Source of the DNA: Dyella japonica A8
GTDB taxonomy: Bacteria; Pseudomonadota; Gammaproteobacteria; Xanthomonadales; Rhodanobacteraceae
DNA length: 64,000 nucleotides
Reading direction: 5' to 3'
Assembly: GCF_000725385.1 (NCBI RefSeq)
Contig: NZ_CP008884.1
Coordinates: 3,596,001 to 3,660,000, forward strand
Shown here piece by piece: positions 1 to 8,194 of this stretch. Position 1 is the first letter of the stretch; every line of letters begins with the position of its first letter. The notes under the pieces are model-generated. The model saw nothing but the letters and a program-made list of their open reading frames with translations. It did not search any database and was not told the origin of the DNA. A program made the translations under genes and the position numbers.

Positions 1-950
1 CCGGACATGTTGTTGATGCGGATGACCAGGCCCGTGCTTAGCGCGATGGCGCCCACCGTCACCTTGCCCTGGCTCCACAGCCACAACGCCAGCGCCGAGG
101 TGCCGACGATAAGGAAGCCGTTGAGCGTGGTGATGGTGGCGTCCATCGCCGTGGTCAGCCGCGTCATGGCGCGCATGCGCTTGATCTGCTCGCCCATCGC
201 ATCGGCAACGTATTGCTCCTCGCGTTGGGTGTGCGCAAACAGCTTGAGCGTGAGGATGTTGCTGTAGCCGTCCACGATGCGCCCCATCAGGCGCGAGCGC
301 GCCTCGGACTGCCGCCAGGAGCGCTCCTTGGTGCGCGGCACGAAGTAGCGCAGCGTGGCCACGTACGCCACCAGCCACACGATCAAGGGCACGGCCAGCC
401 AGTAGTCCGCCTTGGCGAACATGACGATGGCGCTGCCGGTGTAGATCGCCACGTACCAGATGGCGTCGACGATCTGCACCGCCGATTCGCGCAGCGCGCC
501 GGAGGTCTGCATGATGCGGTTGGCGATGCGGCCCGCGTAATCATTCTGGAAAAAGCCCAGGCTCTGGCGGATCACGTAGCGATGGTTCTGCCAGCGGATG
601 CGGTTGGTCAGGTTGGGCACGATGGCCTGGTTCACCAGCAGGTCGTGCAGGCCGATCAGCACCGGGCGCGCGATCAACGCCACGAAGCCCATCCACAGCA
701 GTTGGTTGCCGTGCAGGCGGAAGAAATCCCTGACCGGGGCGCCTTTGGCCATGTCCACGATGCTGCCGATGAAGCCGAACAGCGACACTTCCACCAGCGC
801 CACGCCGAAGCCCACCACCAACGCGGCGGCGAACACCGGCCAGACCTGGCGCAGATAGAACACGTAGAACCGCCACACCGACTGCGGCGGCATGCCGTCG
901 ACGGGCTCCTTGAACGCGTCGATCAGCGATTCGAACCAGCGGAACAGCAT
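1..950 (-). CDS. ABC transporter, membrane-domain half (partial, runs off left edge)
   Basis: The N-terminal 316 residues of an ABC exporter of the fused membrane-plus-ATPase type are visible; the nucleotide-binding part would lie beyond base 1. The translation begins MLFRWFESLIDAFKEP. It then shows several hydrophobic helices and an exporter-type membrane domain, with late segments such as KLFAHTQREEQ and STGLVIRINNMSG that are typical of the last helices of these half-transporters. The start is the ATG at 950, preceded by AAGGA at good spacing; no in-frame ATG lies further upstream. The substrate cannot be told from this part. The gene is divergent from the PadR gene. Confidence 0.8.
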   Translation of the reverse strand, partial: MLFRWFESLIDAFKEPVDGMPPQSVWRFYVFYLRQVWPVFAAALVVGFGVALVEVSLFGFIGSIVDMAKGAPVRDFFRLHGNQLLWMGFVALIARPVLIGLHDLLVNQAIVPNLTNRIRWQNHRYVIRQSLGFFQNDYAGRIANRIMQTSGALRESAVQIVDAIWYVAIYTGSAIVMFAKADYWLAVPLIVWLVAYVATLRYFVPRTKERSWRQSEARSRLMGRIVDGYSNILTLKLFAHTQREEQYVADAMGEQIKRMRAMTRLTTAMDATITTLNGFLIVGTSALALWLWSQGKVTVGAIALSTGLVIRINNMS

Positions 951-1293
951 GGGGTCGTCCTTGGGGTGGTGCCTGGGGATACATCGTGGGTGAAGGCATG
1001 GTGGGGGTGTTTCAAGGTTTGTTCTGTCATGGCGAAGGAGTGCTTCGCCATGACCCGGTACCGAGGCGCTGGATTCCGGCCTGCGCCGGAATGACGGTCA
1101 TGAGGGTAATCCGAGGCTTACAGCTCGCGACTCCGTTGTGGCATCCGAAAGACGCCTGATCCAACGTGCGAGAGACGCCGTGCTTATCCCACTCCGGAAC
1201 CGTTTTGACCGTCATTCCGGCGCAGGCCGGAATCCAGCGCCTCGTGGACAGTCGAGCCACAACCTCCCCAACGCCCCTTGTATTCCCCAAAAG
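951..1293. other. Intergenic region with REP-like inverted repeats
   Basis: This divergent spacer holds no convincing gene. Its main content is a pair of 39-bp inverted copies of a GGATTCCGGC-type palindrome (listed separately). Two short open frames crossing it are translations of the repeat and were not called. Confidence 0.7.
1062..1244. repeat. 39-bp perfect inverted repeat of a REP-like palindrome
   Basis: Bases 1062-1100 and 1206-1244 are exact reverse complements, separated by 105 bp. Each copy itself holds a short palindrome with arms TTCCGGC and GCCGGAA. The same family, with CCCGCC/GGCGGG arms, recurs at 29977-30078 and once near 53934-53970. This is typical of dispersed bacterial REP/BIME sequences. 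Confidence 0.85.
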
Positions 1294-1331
1294 TTACGAT
1301 ATATCTTAAGACTGTTACTTACGATATATCG
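1294..1331 (+). promoter_or_regulatory. Probable operator of the PadR gene
   Basis: TTACGATATATC occurs twice, at 1294-1305 and 1319-1330, 25 bp apart on the same face of the helix. The second copy includes the perfect palindrome CGATATATCG (1322-1331). The pair lies 10-47 bp upstream of the PadR start codon. AT-rich dyads in this position are usual for PadR autoregulation, so this is the most likely self-binding site; that role is inferred. Confidence 0.6.
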
Positions 1332-1340
1332 GAGTCTGTC

Positions 1341-1973
1341 ATGGGATTTCATCATCTGTTTGGCCGCCACCATCACCACCACGGCTGCGACGGCCGCGAG
1401 GCCTGGGCCCGTGAGGCCATGGGCATCGGCCGGGGCCGGGGGCGCCGGGGGTTCGGCGATGACGAGGGCGAAGGCGGCTGGGGTGGCATGGGCGGTCGTT
1501 TCCGGGGTGGGCGCGTGTTCGGCCACGGCGACCTCAAGCTCATCCTGCTGGCCCTGATCGCCGAGCAGCCGCGCCACGGTTACGAGCTTATCCGCACCAT
1601 CGAGGAGATGTTCGACGGCGCGTACGCGCCCAGCCCCGGCGCGGTCTACCCCACCCTCACCCTGCTGGAGGAACTGGGCCACGCCAGCGTGCAGAGCGAC
1701 GATGGCAAGAAGCTCTACACCATCACCGAAGCGGGCAAGGCGTTCCTCGCCGAGAACAAGGAGGCCGTGGACGCGGTGATGTCGCGCATGGAGCAGACGG
1801 CCAGGATGTTCGCCCGCGCCGCCGCGCCGATGGCACTGCGCGAAGCCATGCACAACCTCAAGCGCGCCCTGTTCATGCACGGTGGCCCGTGGAACACCGA
1901 GGAAGTGAAGCGCATCGTCGACATCATCAAGCGTGCCGCCGACGAGATCATCAAGGGCAAGAAGGATGCCTGA
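1341..1973 (+). CDS. PadR family transcriptional regulator, His-rich N-terminus
   Basis: A protein of 210 residues. Residues 1-60 are a Gly/Arg/His-rich, probably disordered leader containing FGRHHHHHGC. The PadR winged-helix domain follows (GDLKLILLALIAEQPRHGYE, then SPGAVYPTLTLLEELGH), ending in a helical C-terminal dimerisation part. Proteins of this family bind DNA as dimers and usually repress nearby transporter or stress genes; a metal role for the His/Cys cluster is only a guess. The ATG at 1341 follows GGAG by 7 nt, so the longer upstream in-frame extension is unlikely. The stop codon overlaps the next gene by 8 nt, so the two are probably co-translated. The ABC transporter on the other strand is a candidate target. 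Confidence 0.9.
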   Translation: MGFHHLFGRHHHHHGCDGREAWAREAMGIGRGRGRRGFGDDEGEGGWGGMGGRFRGGRVFGHGDLKLILLALIAEQPRHGYELIRTIEEMFDGAYAPSPGAVYPTLTLLEELGHASVQSDDGKKLYTITEAGKAFLAENKEAVDAVMSRMEQTARMFARAAAPMALREAMHNLKRALFMHGGPWNTEEVKRIVDIIKRAADEIIKGKKDA

Positions 1974-2331
1974 GCCCCTGCCCTCCGCGCCGGCCGGCAT
2001 CCAGCAGCTGCTGGCGCGGGTGGGCATGCGCGCCACGCCGCCGCGCCTGGCGATCTGGCGGGCCCTGCACGACGCCAGCGACGAACCCGATGCCGTGGCG
2101 CTGCTGTGCCTGGCGCAACGGATCGAACCACGCACCAGCCTCGGCACGGTGTACCGCTTCCTGCGCGAGCTGGAACAGCATGGGCTGGCCAGTTCACGCC
2201 CGGTGGCGCATCAGCGTTCGCGCTGGCGGCTGGGCGCTTCGGCGGCATCGACGGCGAAGAACGAGGCCGCCGTTGCTGCCGTCGCCCGCCTTGCGGCGGC
2301 GTTCGGCTATCGCCTGGTGCCCGCGGCCTGA
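1966..2331 (+). CDS. Fur-fold winged-helix protein lacking the metal-binding domain
   Basis: A protein of 121 residues. Residues 6-85 resemble the DNA-binding half of Fur/PerR/Zur proteins: LLARVGMRATPPRLAIWRAL, a recognition region TSLGTVYRFLRELEQHGL, then a wing. Standard Fur proteins are about 135-160 residues and continue into a dimerisation domain with His and CxxC metal ligands. Here only a short Ala-rich tail without Cys follows. The ATG at 1966 lies inside the end of the PadR gene, indicating translational coupling. It may act as a DNA-binding partner of the PadR protein or as a stand-alone repressor. The family assignment rests on motif similarity only. Confidence 0.75.
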   Translation: MPEPLPSAPAGIQQLLARVGMRATPPRLAIWRALHDASDEPDAVALLCLAQRIEPRTSLGTVYRFLRELEQHGLASSRPVAHQRSRWRLGASAASTAKNEAAVAAVARLAAAFGYRLVPAA

Positions 2332-2340
2332 GTCAACGCA

Positions 2341-3030
2341 TCAGCGTCGCACGCTGCCGCGACGCGAGGCCAACCGGTCGGCCAGCCGCGTCGGCTCGGG
2401 CAAGCGGTAGGTCGTATTGAAGGCCAGCACCAGTTCAGGCGCGGTCGCCATGCTCACGCGGTGACCCGGCGAGACAATCAACGGCCGGACGCGATCCTTG
2501 CTGCGCAATACGCAACCGATCACCTCGCCCTTGTGTTCAAGCGGCTGGCGATCACCGCGATGCGGCCCGACGTCCTCATGCGTGCCCACCAGGATCGACT
2601 TCGCCACGCCGATGGTCGGCAGGCCGGTGACCACGCCAAGGTGTGCCGCGATGCCCAGCCGTCGCGGATGCGCGATGCCCTGGCCGTCGACGAACACCAG
2701 GTCAGGCGACTCCGGCAATTCAGAGAGAGCCTGCAACAGCGCCGGGAGCTCGCGGAAGGAAAGCAGACCCGGGATATACGGCATCCGCGTCGGCTGCCGC
2801 GCGACCACCTCGGCCAGCGGCGCCAGCGTTCGCGCGTCAAGCAGCACCGCTGCCGCGCGCGTCACGGTGCCGCCGTCTTCGAACCCCACGTCCACGCCGG
2901 CCACGCGCCGCAGCGGCGGATAGTCGTCCTCCAGCCGCACCCGTGCCGCCAGTTCGGTCTGCAGCACGCGCGCCTTCGCCACGTCGCCATTCCAGACGGG
3001 TGCTGCATGCGTCATGTCGGTCGGAGTCAT
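2341..3030 (-). CDS. nfi: Endonuclease V (deoxyinosine 3'-endonuclease)
   Basis: This 229-residue enzyme nicks DNA at the second phosphodiester bond 3' of deoxyinosine, starting repair of deaminated adenine. Family hallmarks are visible: [12 protein letters not shown] with the first catalytic Asp, the [13 protein letters not shown] wedge segment, [20 protein letters not shown], and [10 protein letters not shown]. Length matches the bacterial family (about 220-230). The start is ambiguous: GTG at 3033, ATG at 3030 or ATG at 3015, none with a clear ribosome site; ATG 3030 is used. It converges with the Fur-fold gene, leaving only 9 bp between the stops. Confidence 0.93.
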   Translation of the reverse strand: MTPTDMTHAAPVWNGDVAKARVLQTELAARVRLEDDYPPLRRVAGVDVGFEDGGTVTRAAAVLLDARTLAPLAEVVARQPTRMPYIPGLLSFRELPALLQALSELPESPDLVFVDGQGIAHPRRLGIAAHLGVVTGLPTIGVAKSILVGTHEDVGPHRGDRQPLEHKGEVIGCVLRSKDRVRPLIVSPGHRVSMATAPELVLAFNTTYRLPEPTRLADRLASRRGSVRR

Positions 3031-3123
3031 CACGACAGCGTGAATGCCCGGGAATCAACGAACCGTCAAGAGTTGCCTTCCGAGACATTTATTCATTGAC
3101 CGGTTCAGGGGCGGGCCCGGATC

Positions 3124-5568
3124 ATGCGCCGCATGCCTATCTTGTCCCGCTTCCTGCTGATCCTCCTCCTCGCCATCGCCGGCGCGTCTCCCGTGTCAGC
3201 GCAGGATGCGCAAGGCAGTGCGCAGATCCAGCAGGCACCACTCGCCACGCCGGACCAGCTGAGCACGCAGCTGGACAAGATCAAGCAGACGCTCACCGAC
3301 AAGACCAAGCTCACCGACGACATCCTCACCGCCGCACGCACCAGCGCGCAGAGCGTGCAGCAGCAGGCCGACCAGCTCACCACCAGCCTTGCGCCACAGG
3401 CGGATGCGCTGAAGGCCAAGCTCGACGTGCTGGGCCCCGCGCCGGAGAAAGGCGCGCCGCCGGAAGCGCCCGAGGTGGCGAGCCAGCGCAAGCAGCTGCT
3501 GAAGGACCAGACCGACCTCAACGGCCAGATCACGCAATCGAAACTGCTCAGCCGCGACAGCCAGCAATTGCTGGCGGAAATCGGCGCGCTGCGGCGCGAT
3601 CTGTTCAATGCGCAGATCAGCCAGCGCACGGCCTCGCCGCTGAGCACCGTATTCTGGAGCCGGCTTGCCCAGGCCCTGCCGGACGACCGCGCCAACTTCG
3701 GCGTGCTCTGGCACGCGGCGAAGGGCGCCATCGCGCAGGCATGGCAGCCAGCCAACCGCCTGCCGTTCATCACCTGCCTGCTGGCCGCCATCGCGCTGAT
3801 CGCGGGCGGACGCCGGCTTCTGGAACACCAGTTGCTGGAGATGGCCGCGCACTACCTGCCGTCGGGTCACTTGCGGCGCAGCGCCATGGCCCTACTGGTG
3901 ACCATCGCCACCATGCTGGTCTACGGCATCGGCGCGTGGCTGATCTACCTCGCGGTGAACTGGAACGGCGCGTTCGACGCCGAGCTGGACGAGCTGGTGC
4001 GTCCGTTGGTCAACCTGATGTTCTACGTGGCAACCATGGCCGGCCTGGGTCGTGCCCTGCTGATGGTCAGGCACCCGTCATGGCGCCTGCCGCCCATCTC
4101 GGACGATCTGGCCAAACGCCTGCGGCCCTTCCCGTCACTCATGGCCTACAGCGCACTGCTGCTGGGCATCATCGAGCGCGTCACCAATGACATCGGCGCG
4201 AGCCTGGCCACCACCATGGCGGCCAACGCGCTGGCCGCCACCCTGATCGGCGGCCTGGTGGCCTATGCGCTCATGCTGATGAGTCGCGCCCGCCGCGCGA
4301 TGCTCGCCAGCGGCGGCAAGCCCGCCGAGCGCCCGCTATGGGTCGGGCTGCTGGTGCTGTGTGCCTTCCTGGGCATGCTGATCACCCTGCTGTCCGTGCT
4401 GACCGGCTACATCGCGCTGGGCTTCTACGTGGCCCGGCAGATGATACGCGCGGGCTTCCTCATCGCCGCGCTCTACGTCTTCATGCACCTGATCAACGAT
4501 CTGTGTGAATCGCTGCTGTCGCCGGAATCGCGCGCGGGCCAGCGTATGCAGGACAACTTCGGCATCGCGCCGGCACGTCTGGAGCAGGCGGCAACCGTGC
4601 TGTCCGGCGTCGGTCGCGCGTTCCTGCTGCTGCTCGCCATTCCGCTGATCCTGGCGCCCTATGGCGCCGGCCCCAACGAGTTGATGGATCGCGGCACGCG
4701 CATCTTCAGCGGACTGTCGGTGGGTACGCTGACCATCAATCCGACCAGCATCTTCAATGCCGTGCTGATGCTGGTGGTGGGCGGCATCATCGTGCGCCTG
4801 TCCAAGCGCTGGCTCAGCCAGCAGCTGCTGCCCAAGACCTCGCTGGACGTGGGCATGCAGATGTCCATCGTCACCCTGCTCGGCTACGTCGGCGGCATCC
4901 TCGTGTTCGTGCTGGTACTGGGCGCGCTCAAGGTGGATGTGCAAAGCATCGCCTGGGTGGCCAGTGCGCTGTCGGTCGGCATCGGCTTCGGCCTGCAGGC
5001 CATCGTGCAGAACTTCATTTCCGGCCTGATCCTGCTGGCCGAGCGGCCGGTGAAGGTCGGCGACTGGGTGAGCATCAGCGGTGTGGAGGGCGACATCAAG
5101 CGCATCAACGTGCGCGCCACCGAGATCCAGCAGAGCGACCGCTCCACCGTGATCGTGCCGAACTCTCAGTTGATCACCCAGAACGTGCGCAACGTGACCC
5201 TCGCCAACGCGCAGGGCCGCGTGCAGATCCGCCTGCCGATGCCGCTGAGCAGCGATGCGGGCAAGGTGCGCCAGATCATCTTCGATATCCTGCGCAACCA
5301 TCCCGTCACACTGAACACGCCTTCGCCCAGCGTGACGCTGGACAGCGTCGATGCGGGTTCGATGATGTTCGTGTGTACCGCCTACGTGGGCAACCCGCGC
5401 GAGGCGGGCACGGTGAAGAGCGACCTGCTGTTCGAGATCATCGACCGGCTGCGCAAGGCCGGCCTGCCGCTCACCACGCCGCAGGACATGGTGGTACGAA
5501 CCATGCAGCACGATCCCGCCACCGCACCCCAGCCGCCCACCACGGTGATCCCGGGCCAGAAAACCTGA
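3124..5568 (+). CDS. Large MscS-family mechanosensitive channel (DUF3772 type)
   Basis: An 814-residue inner-membrane channel that should open under membrane tension and release solutes during osmotic downshock. It has a cleaved-type signal peptide ending near PVSAQ. A periplasmic helical/coiled-coil region with DUF3772-like character follows (about residues 30-190), then many transmembrane helices. The conserved MscS core begins at GIGFGLQAIVQNFISGLILL and continues through the beta domain (VKVGDWVSISGVEG, VIVPNSQLITQNVRN). The overall plan resembles the large MscK/YbiO-like members rather than the 286-residue MscS. ATG 3124 is used; ATG 3133 is an alternative. It is divergent from nfi. Confidence 0.92.
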   Translation: MRRMPILSRFLLILLLAIAGASPVSAQDAQGSAQIQQAPLATPDQLSTQLDKIKQTLTDKTKLTDDILTAARTSAQSVQQQADQLTTSLAPQADALKAKLDVLGPAPEKGAPPEAPEVASQRKQLLKDQTDLNGQITQSKLLSRDSQQLLAEIGALRRDLFNAQISQRTASPLSTVFWSRLAQALPDDRANFGVLWHAAKGAIAQAWQPANRLPFITCLLAAIALIAGGRRLLEHQLLEMAAHYLPSGHLRRSAMALLVTIATMLVYGIGAWLIYLAVNWNGAFDAELDELVRPLVNLMFYVATMAGLGRALLMVRHPSWRLPPISDDLAKRLRPFPSLMAYSALLLGIIERVTNDIGASLATTMAANALAATLIGGLVAYALMLMSRARRAMLASGGKPAERPLWVGLLVLCAFLGMLITLLSVLTGYIALGFYVARQMIRAGFLIAALYVFMHLINDLCESLLSPESRAGQRMQDNFGIAPARLEQAATVLSGVGRAFLLLLAIPLILAPYGAGPNELMDRGTRIFSGLSVGTLTINPTSIFNAVLMLVVGGIIVRLSKRWLSQQLLPKTSLDVGMQMSIVTLLGYVGGILVFVLVLGALKVDVQSIAWVASALSVGIGFGLQAIVQNFISGLILLAERPVKVGDWVSISGVEGDIKRINVRATEIQQSDRSTVIVPNSQLITQNVRNVTLANAQGRVQIRLPMPLSSDAGKVRQIIFDILRNHPVTLNTPSPSVTLDSVDAGSMMFVCTAYVGNPREAGTVKSDLLFEIIDRLRKAGLPLTTPQDMVVRTMQHDPATAPQPPTTVIPGQKT

Positions 5569-5616
5569 CACGCGCCTTCCATCGGCCTAGACTGGACGGG
5601 TCGCCGGAGACAGCCG

Positions 5617-6432
5617 ATGGGACACCTTGCCGTCGTACCCGCACCACCGCTCGACGCCCTGATCGCCCGCCTGTGGGATTGGGACATGCCGCCGGCTGCC
5701 CATCACTATGAGCGCGTGCTGCCGGTGCCGGGGGCCGCGCTGATCATCAACCTCCACGAAAGCGAGACCCGCGTTTACAGCGACGACGCGGAGCGGCGCT
5801 GTGTGCGCTCCGCCGCCTCGGTCATCGGCGGCCCCTGCCTGCGCAGCCAGATCATCGATACCGCCGAGCAGGTGCGCGTGATGGGCGCGGTATTCCGCCC
5901 CGGCGGCGCCCATGCCCTCACCGGCGAGCATCACGAAGTGCTGGTGAACCAGGACATCGGGCTGGAGGATATCTTCGGCAGCAGCGCGCACGCCCTGCGC
6001 GAACGCCTGCTGGACACGCCGCGCCCCAGGGAACGACTGGCCCTGCTGGAGCGATGGCTGCTCGACCATATGCACACGCCCCGGCTGGCGTCCGAAGTGC
6101 TGTATGCACTCAGAGAGATCGGCGCACGTCCTCAGGTGGCGCGCATCGGCGCACTGGTGCGCGATATCGGCTGGTCCGAATACCGCTTTGGCCGCCTGTT
6201 CCGTCGGCAAGTGGGCATGGGCCCCAAACGATATGCGCGACTCATGCGCTTTCGTGGCGTGGTGGACGCGGTGTACTGCTCGGCCAAGGTGGACTGGAGC
6301 AGCGTGGCCGCCGATGGCGGCTATGGCGACCAGGCGCACCTGGTGCACGAGTTCCGCGAGTTCGCCGGCATGACGCCCACGGCGTTCATGGCCGCGCGCG
6401 GCCCGTACCCCAATCATCTCCCGCTGGACTGA
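5617..6432 (+). CDS. AraC family transcriptional regulator
   Basis: A protein of 271 residues with an N-terminal sensor domain of the kind found with AraC helix-turn-helix domains (PGAALIINLHESETRVY, GAVFRPGGAHALTGEHHEVL). The C-terminal DNA-binding domain of about 100 residues includes IGWSEYRFGRLFRRQVGMGP and the final segment GYGDQAHLVHEFREFAGMTP. GGAG lies 7 nt before the ATG. No target operon is evident; neighbours are the MscS gene and a DUF72 gene. The effector is unknown. Confidence 0.88.
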   Translation: MGHLAVVPAPPLDALIARLWDWDMPPAAHHYERVLPVPGAALIINLHESETRVYSDDAERRCVRSAASVIGGPCLRSQIIDTAEQVRVMGAVFRPGGAHALTGEHHEVLVNQDIGLEDIFGSSAHALRERLLDTPRPRERLALLERWLLDHMHTPRLASEVLYALREIGARPQVARIGALVRDIGWSEYRFGRLFRRQVGMGPKRYARLMRFRGVVDAVYCSAKVDWSSVAADGGYGDQAHLVHEFREFAGMTPTAFMAARGPYPNHLPLD

Positions 6433-6460
6433 CCAGCCCCTCGCATGGGGTTGCGGGATG

Positions 6461-6533
6461 GCACCCTGTGCGCGACGGTTCCCGCAACGACGCATGACGT
6501 CGACCGAGCGTCGCGCACAAGGTGCGCTCCCAC
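6461..6533. repeat. Degenerate REP palindrome (GCACCCTGTGCGCGAC family)
   Basis: The left arm gcaccctgtgcgcgacgg (6461-6478) and the right arm cgcgcacaaggtgcgctccc are imperfect inverses of each other. It is a decayed copy of the palindrome that is intact at 8881, 33927 and 53526 and repeated in the two tandem arrays. Confidence 0.75.
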
Positions 6534-6610
6534 AAAAAGACCGTCAGGGCCGACCGCTCTCCTTCACCTTTGCCATGGCATCATCACTCACCCTTGCGAG
6601 CTTCTCCGCC

Positions 6611-7453
6611 ATGCCCAGCGACCTGTTCTCTCCCGCTCCCGCCCAGGGTCCTGCTTCGCGCATCCGTACCGGCATCGGTGGCTGGAACTTCGCGCCGTGG
6701 CGCAACAACTTCTATCCGGCGGGACTGGTGCAGCGGCGCGAGCTGGAATTCGCGAGCCGGCATCTACGCGCCATCGAGATCAATGGCACCTACTACGGTG
6801 CGCAGAAACCGGCGACGTACGCGAAATGGGCATCTGAAACGCCGGACGGATTTATCTTCTCGCTGAAGGCGCCGCGCTACGTCACCGAGGGCAAGCGGCT
6901 GGCCGATGCCGGTCGCGGCATCGATGGCTTCGTGTACGGCGGCCTCGCGGAATTCGGCGACCGGCTGGGCCCCGTGCTGTGGCAGTTCACCCCCTCGCGT
7001 GCGTTCGACGCGGGCGACCTGGCCGCCTTCCTCGACCTGTTGCCCCGCGAACTCAACGGCCAGCCCATGCGCCACGTGCTGGAAGTGCGCCATCGCAGCT
7101 TCCTCGACGAACGCTACGTGGAGCTTGCACGCTCGTATCGCATCCCCACCGTGTTCACCGACTCGCCGCAATACCCTTCGCTGGCCGACCTGACGGGCGA
7201 CTTCGCCTATGCGCGGTTGATGCGCAGCGAGTCGCATCTCGAGTCCGGCTATGCCACCGCCGACCTGGATGCCTGGAGCACCCGCGCGCACGCCTGGGCC
7301 AACGGACAGGACCTGCCGGAACTGCCGCATTCGGCAACGCCCCGGGAGCCGCAGGCGTCACGCGATGTCTTCATCTACTTCATCAGCAGCGCCAAGGAGC
7401 GCAATCCCGCGGCTGCCATGGCGTTGCAACAGCGCGTCGACACCGCCGGCTGA
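6611..7453 (+). CDS. DUF72 family protein (YecE-like)
   Basis: A protein of 280 residues with the TIM-barrel-like DUF72 fold: an N-terminal RIRTGIGGWNFAPWRNNFYP motif, INGTYYGAQKPATYAKWASETP, and LKAPRYVTEGKRL. The later HVLEVRHRSFLDERYVELA and PTVFTDSPQYP segments align with the conserved acidic/aromatic pocket. The biochemical role of the family is not established. The start at 6611 matches the usual N-terminus; in-frame starts further upstream (for example 6575) would add unconserved residues partly encoded by the REP element. Confidence 0.88.
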   Translation: MPSDLFSPAPAQGPASRIRTGIGGWNFAPWRNNFYPAGLVQRRELEFASRHLRAIEINGTYYGAQKPATYAKWASETPDGFIFSLKAPRYVTEGKRLADAGRGIDGFVYGGLAEFGDRLGPVLWQFTPSRAFDAGDLAAFLDLLPRELNGQPMRHVLEVRHRSFLDERYVELARSYRIPTVFTDSPQYPSLADLTGDFAYARLMRSESHLESGYATADLDAWSTRAHAWANGQDLPELPHSATPREPQASRDVFIYFISSAKERNPAAAMALQQRVDTAG

Positions 7454-7481
7454 GGCCAGCGTGCCGGCGCGGACCGGAAGC

Positions 7482-7724
7482 TTTAGCGCAACACTGACTA
7501 CGTATCACCGTCGGCACCCGTTCTATCTGTTCGCAGGCCTCAGGACTGTTGGTAAGGCACATGGACAGACAGGACGGGCCCACTCCATGAAATCGCAAGC
7601 ATGGGTGATGTCTGGAAGGCTCGCTGGCTGCGCTGCGAGCCCGTCTTGCCCGCGCCACGCGGCGCAGCCAGCGAGTCTTCCAGACATCATGACGACGGTG
7701 ATACTTAGTCAGTGTTGCCCTAAA
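7482..7724. mobile_element. MITE-like element with nested inverted repeats
   Basis: The ends are 32-bp inverted repeats (7482-7513 and 7693-7724; 30 of 32 positions pair) that begin TTTAGSGCAACACTGACTA. Inside, 7607-7633 and 7662-7688 form a second 27-bp inverted repeat with one mismatch around a 28-bp loop. There is no coding capacity. Terminal repeats plus an internal hairpin in 243 bp fit a non-autonomous miniature element. No clear target-site duplication is visible, and the mobilising transposase is not in this window. It occupies most of the spacer between the DUF72 gene and the RNase gene. Confidence 0.6.
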
Positions 7725-7753
7725 CTCGCGCCACTTTGCCGAGGCCCCCTGCC

Positions 7754-8194
7754 ATGCGCTCACTGAAACCCCTGCTCTTGCTGGTCGTGCTGGCCATCGC
7801 AGCGTTGCTGTGGGGCCGTCACTCGCCCGAACCATCGCCCGGGAACACCCTCGCGCCGCACGCCACCACGACGCAGAACGCGCCGACGGCCCGTACCGCA
7901 GCGACGGCCACGGGCGAGCTGCCATCGTTCCTTCCGCCGGAGGCGGCGGACACGCTGCGTCGCATCGCCAGTGGCGGCCCGTTCGAGCACCGGCAGGACG
8001 GCGTGGTGTTCCAGAACCGCGAAGGCCGGCTCCCGGCGCAACCGGAGGGCTATTACCACGAGTACACCGTGGACACGCCAGGGCTCGACTACCGGGGCGC
8101 GCGGCGCATCATCACCGGCGGCACGCCGCCGCAGCTGTACTACTACACCGACGACCACTACCGCACGTTCCGCCAGTTCGAGGTATCCCGATGA
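7754..8194 (+). CDS. Secreted barnase/RNase Sa-type ribonuclease
   Basis: A protein of 146 residues. An N-terminal hydrophobic segment (LLLLVVLAIAALLW) acts as signal peptide or anchor, followed by a Thr/Ala-rich linker to about residue 58 and a compact microbial RNase domain. The catalytic trio of this fold is visible in order: Glu in YYHEYTV, Arg in GARRIITGG, His in DDHYRTF. The PEGYYHEYTVDTPG and RIITGG segments match guanyl-preferring RNases. It should cleave RNA after G in the periplasm or outside the cell. The stop codon overlaps the barstar start (ATGA), so toxin and inhibitor are translationally coupled. Confidence 0.88.
   Translation: MRSLKPLLLLVVLAIAALLWGRHSPEPSPGNTLAPHATTTQNAPTARTAATATGELPSFLPPEAADTLRRIASGGPFEHRQDGVVFQNREGRLPAQPEGYYHEYTVDTPGLDYRGARRIITGGTPPQLYYYTDDHYRTFRQFEVSR

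Noticed and set aside
1212..2147. A 311-residue minus-strand frame opposite the PadR gene
   Set aside because: Ends in REP sequence and is antisense to a well supported regulator with start signal and operator.
7482..7724. The nested inverted repeat as a simple transcription terminator
   Set aside because: The arms are too long and no T-run follows the hairpin; the outer 32-bp terminal repeats point to a mobile element instead.
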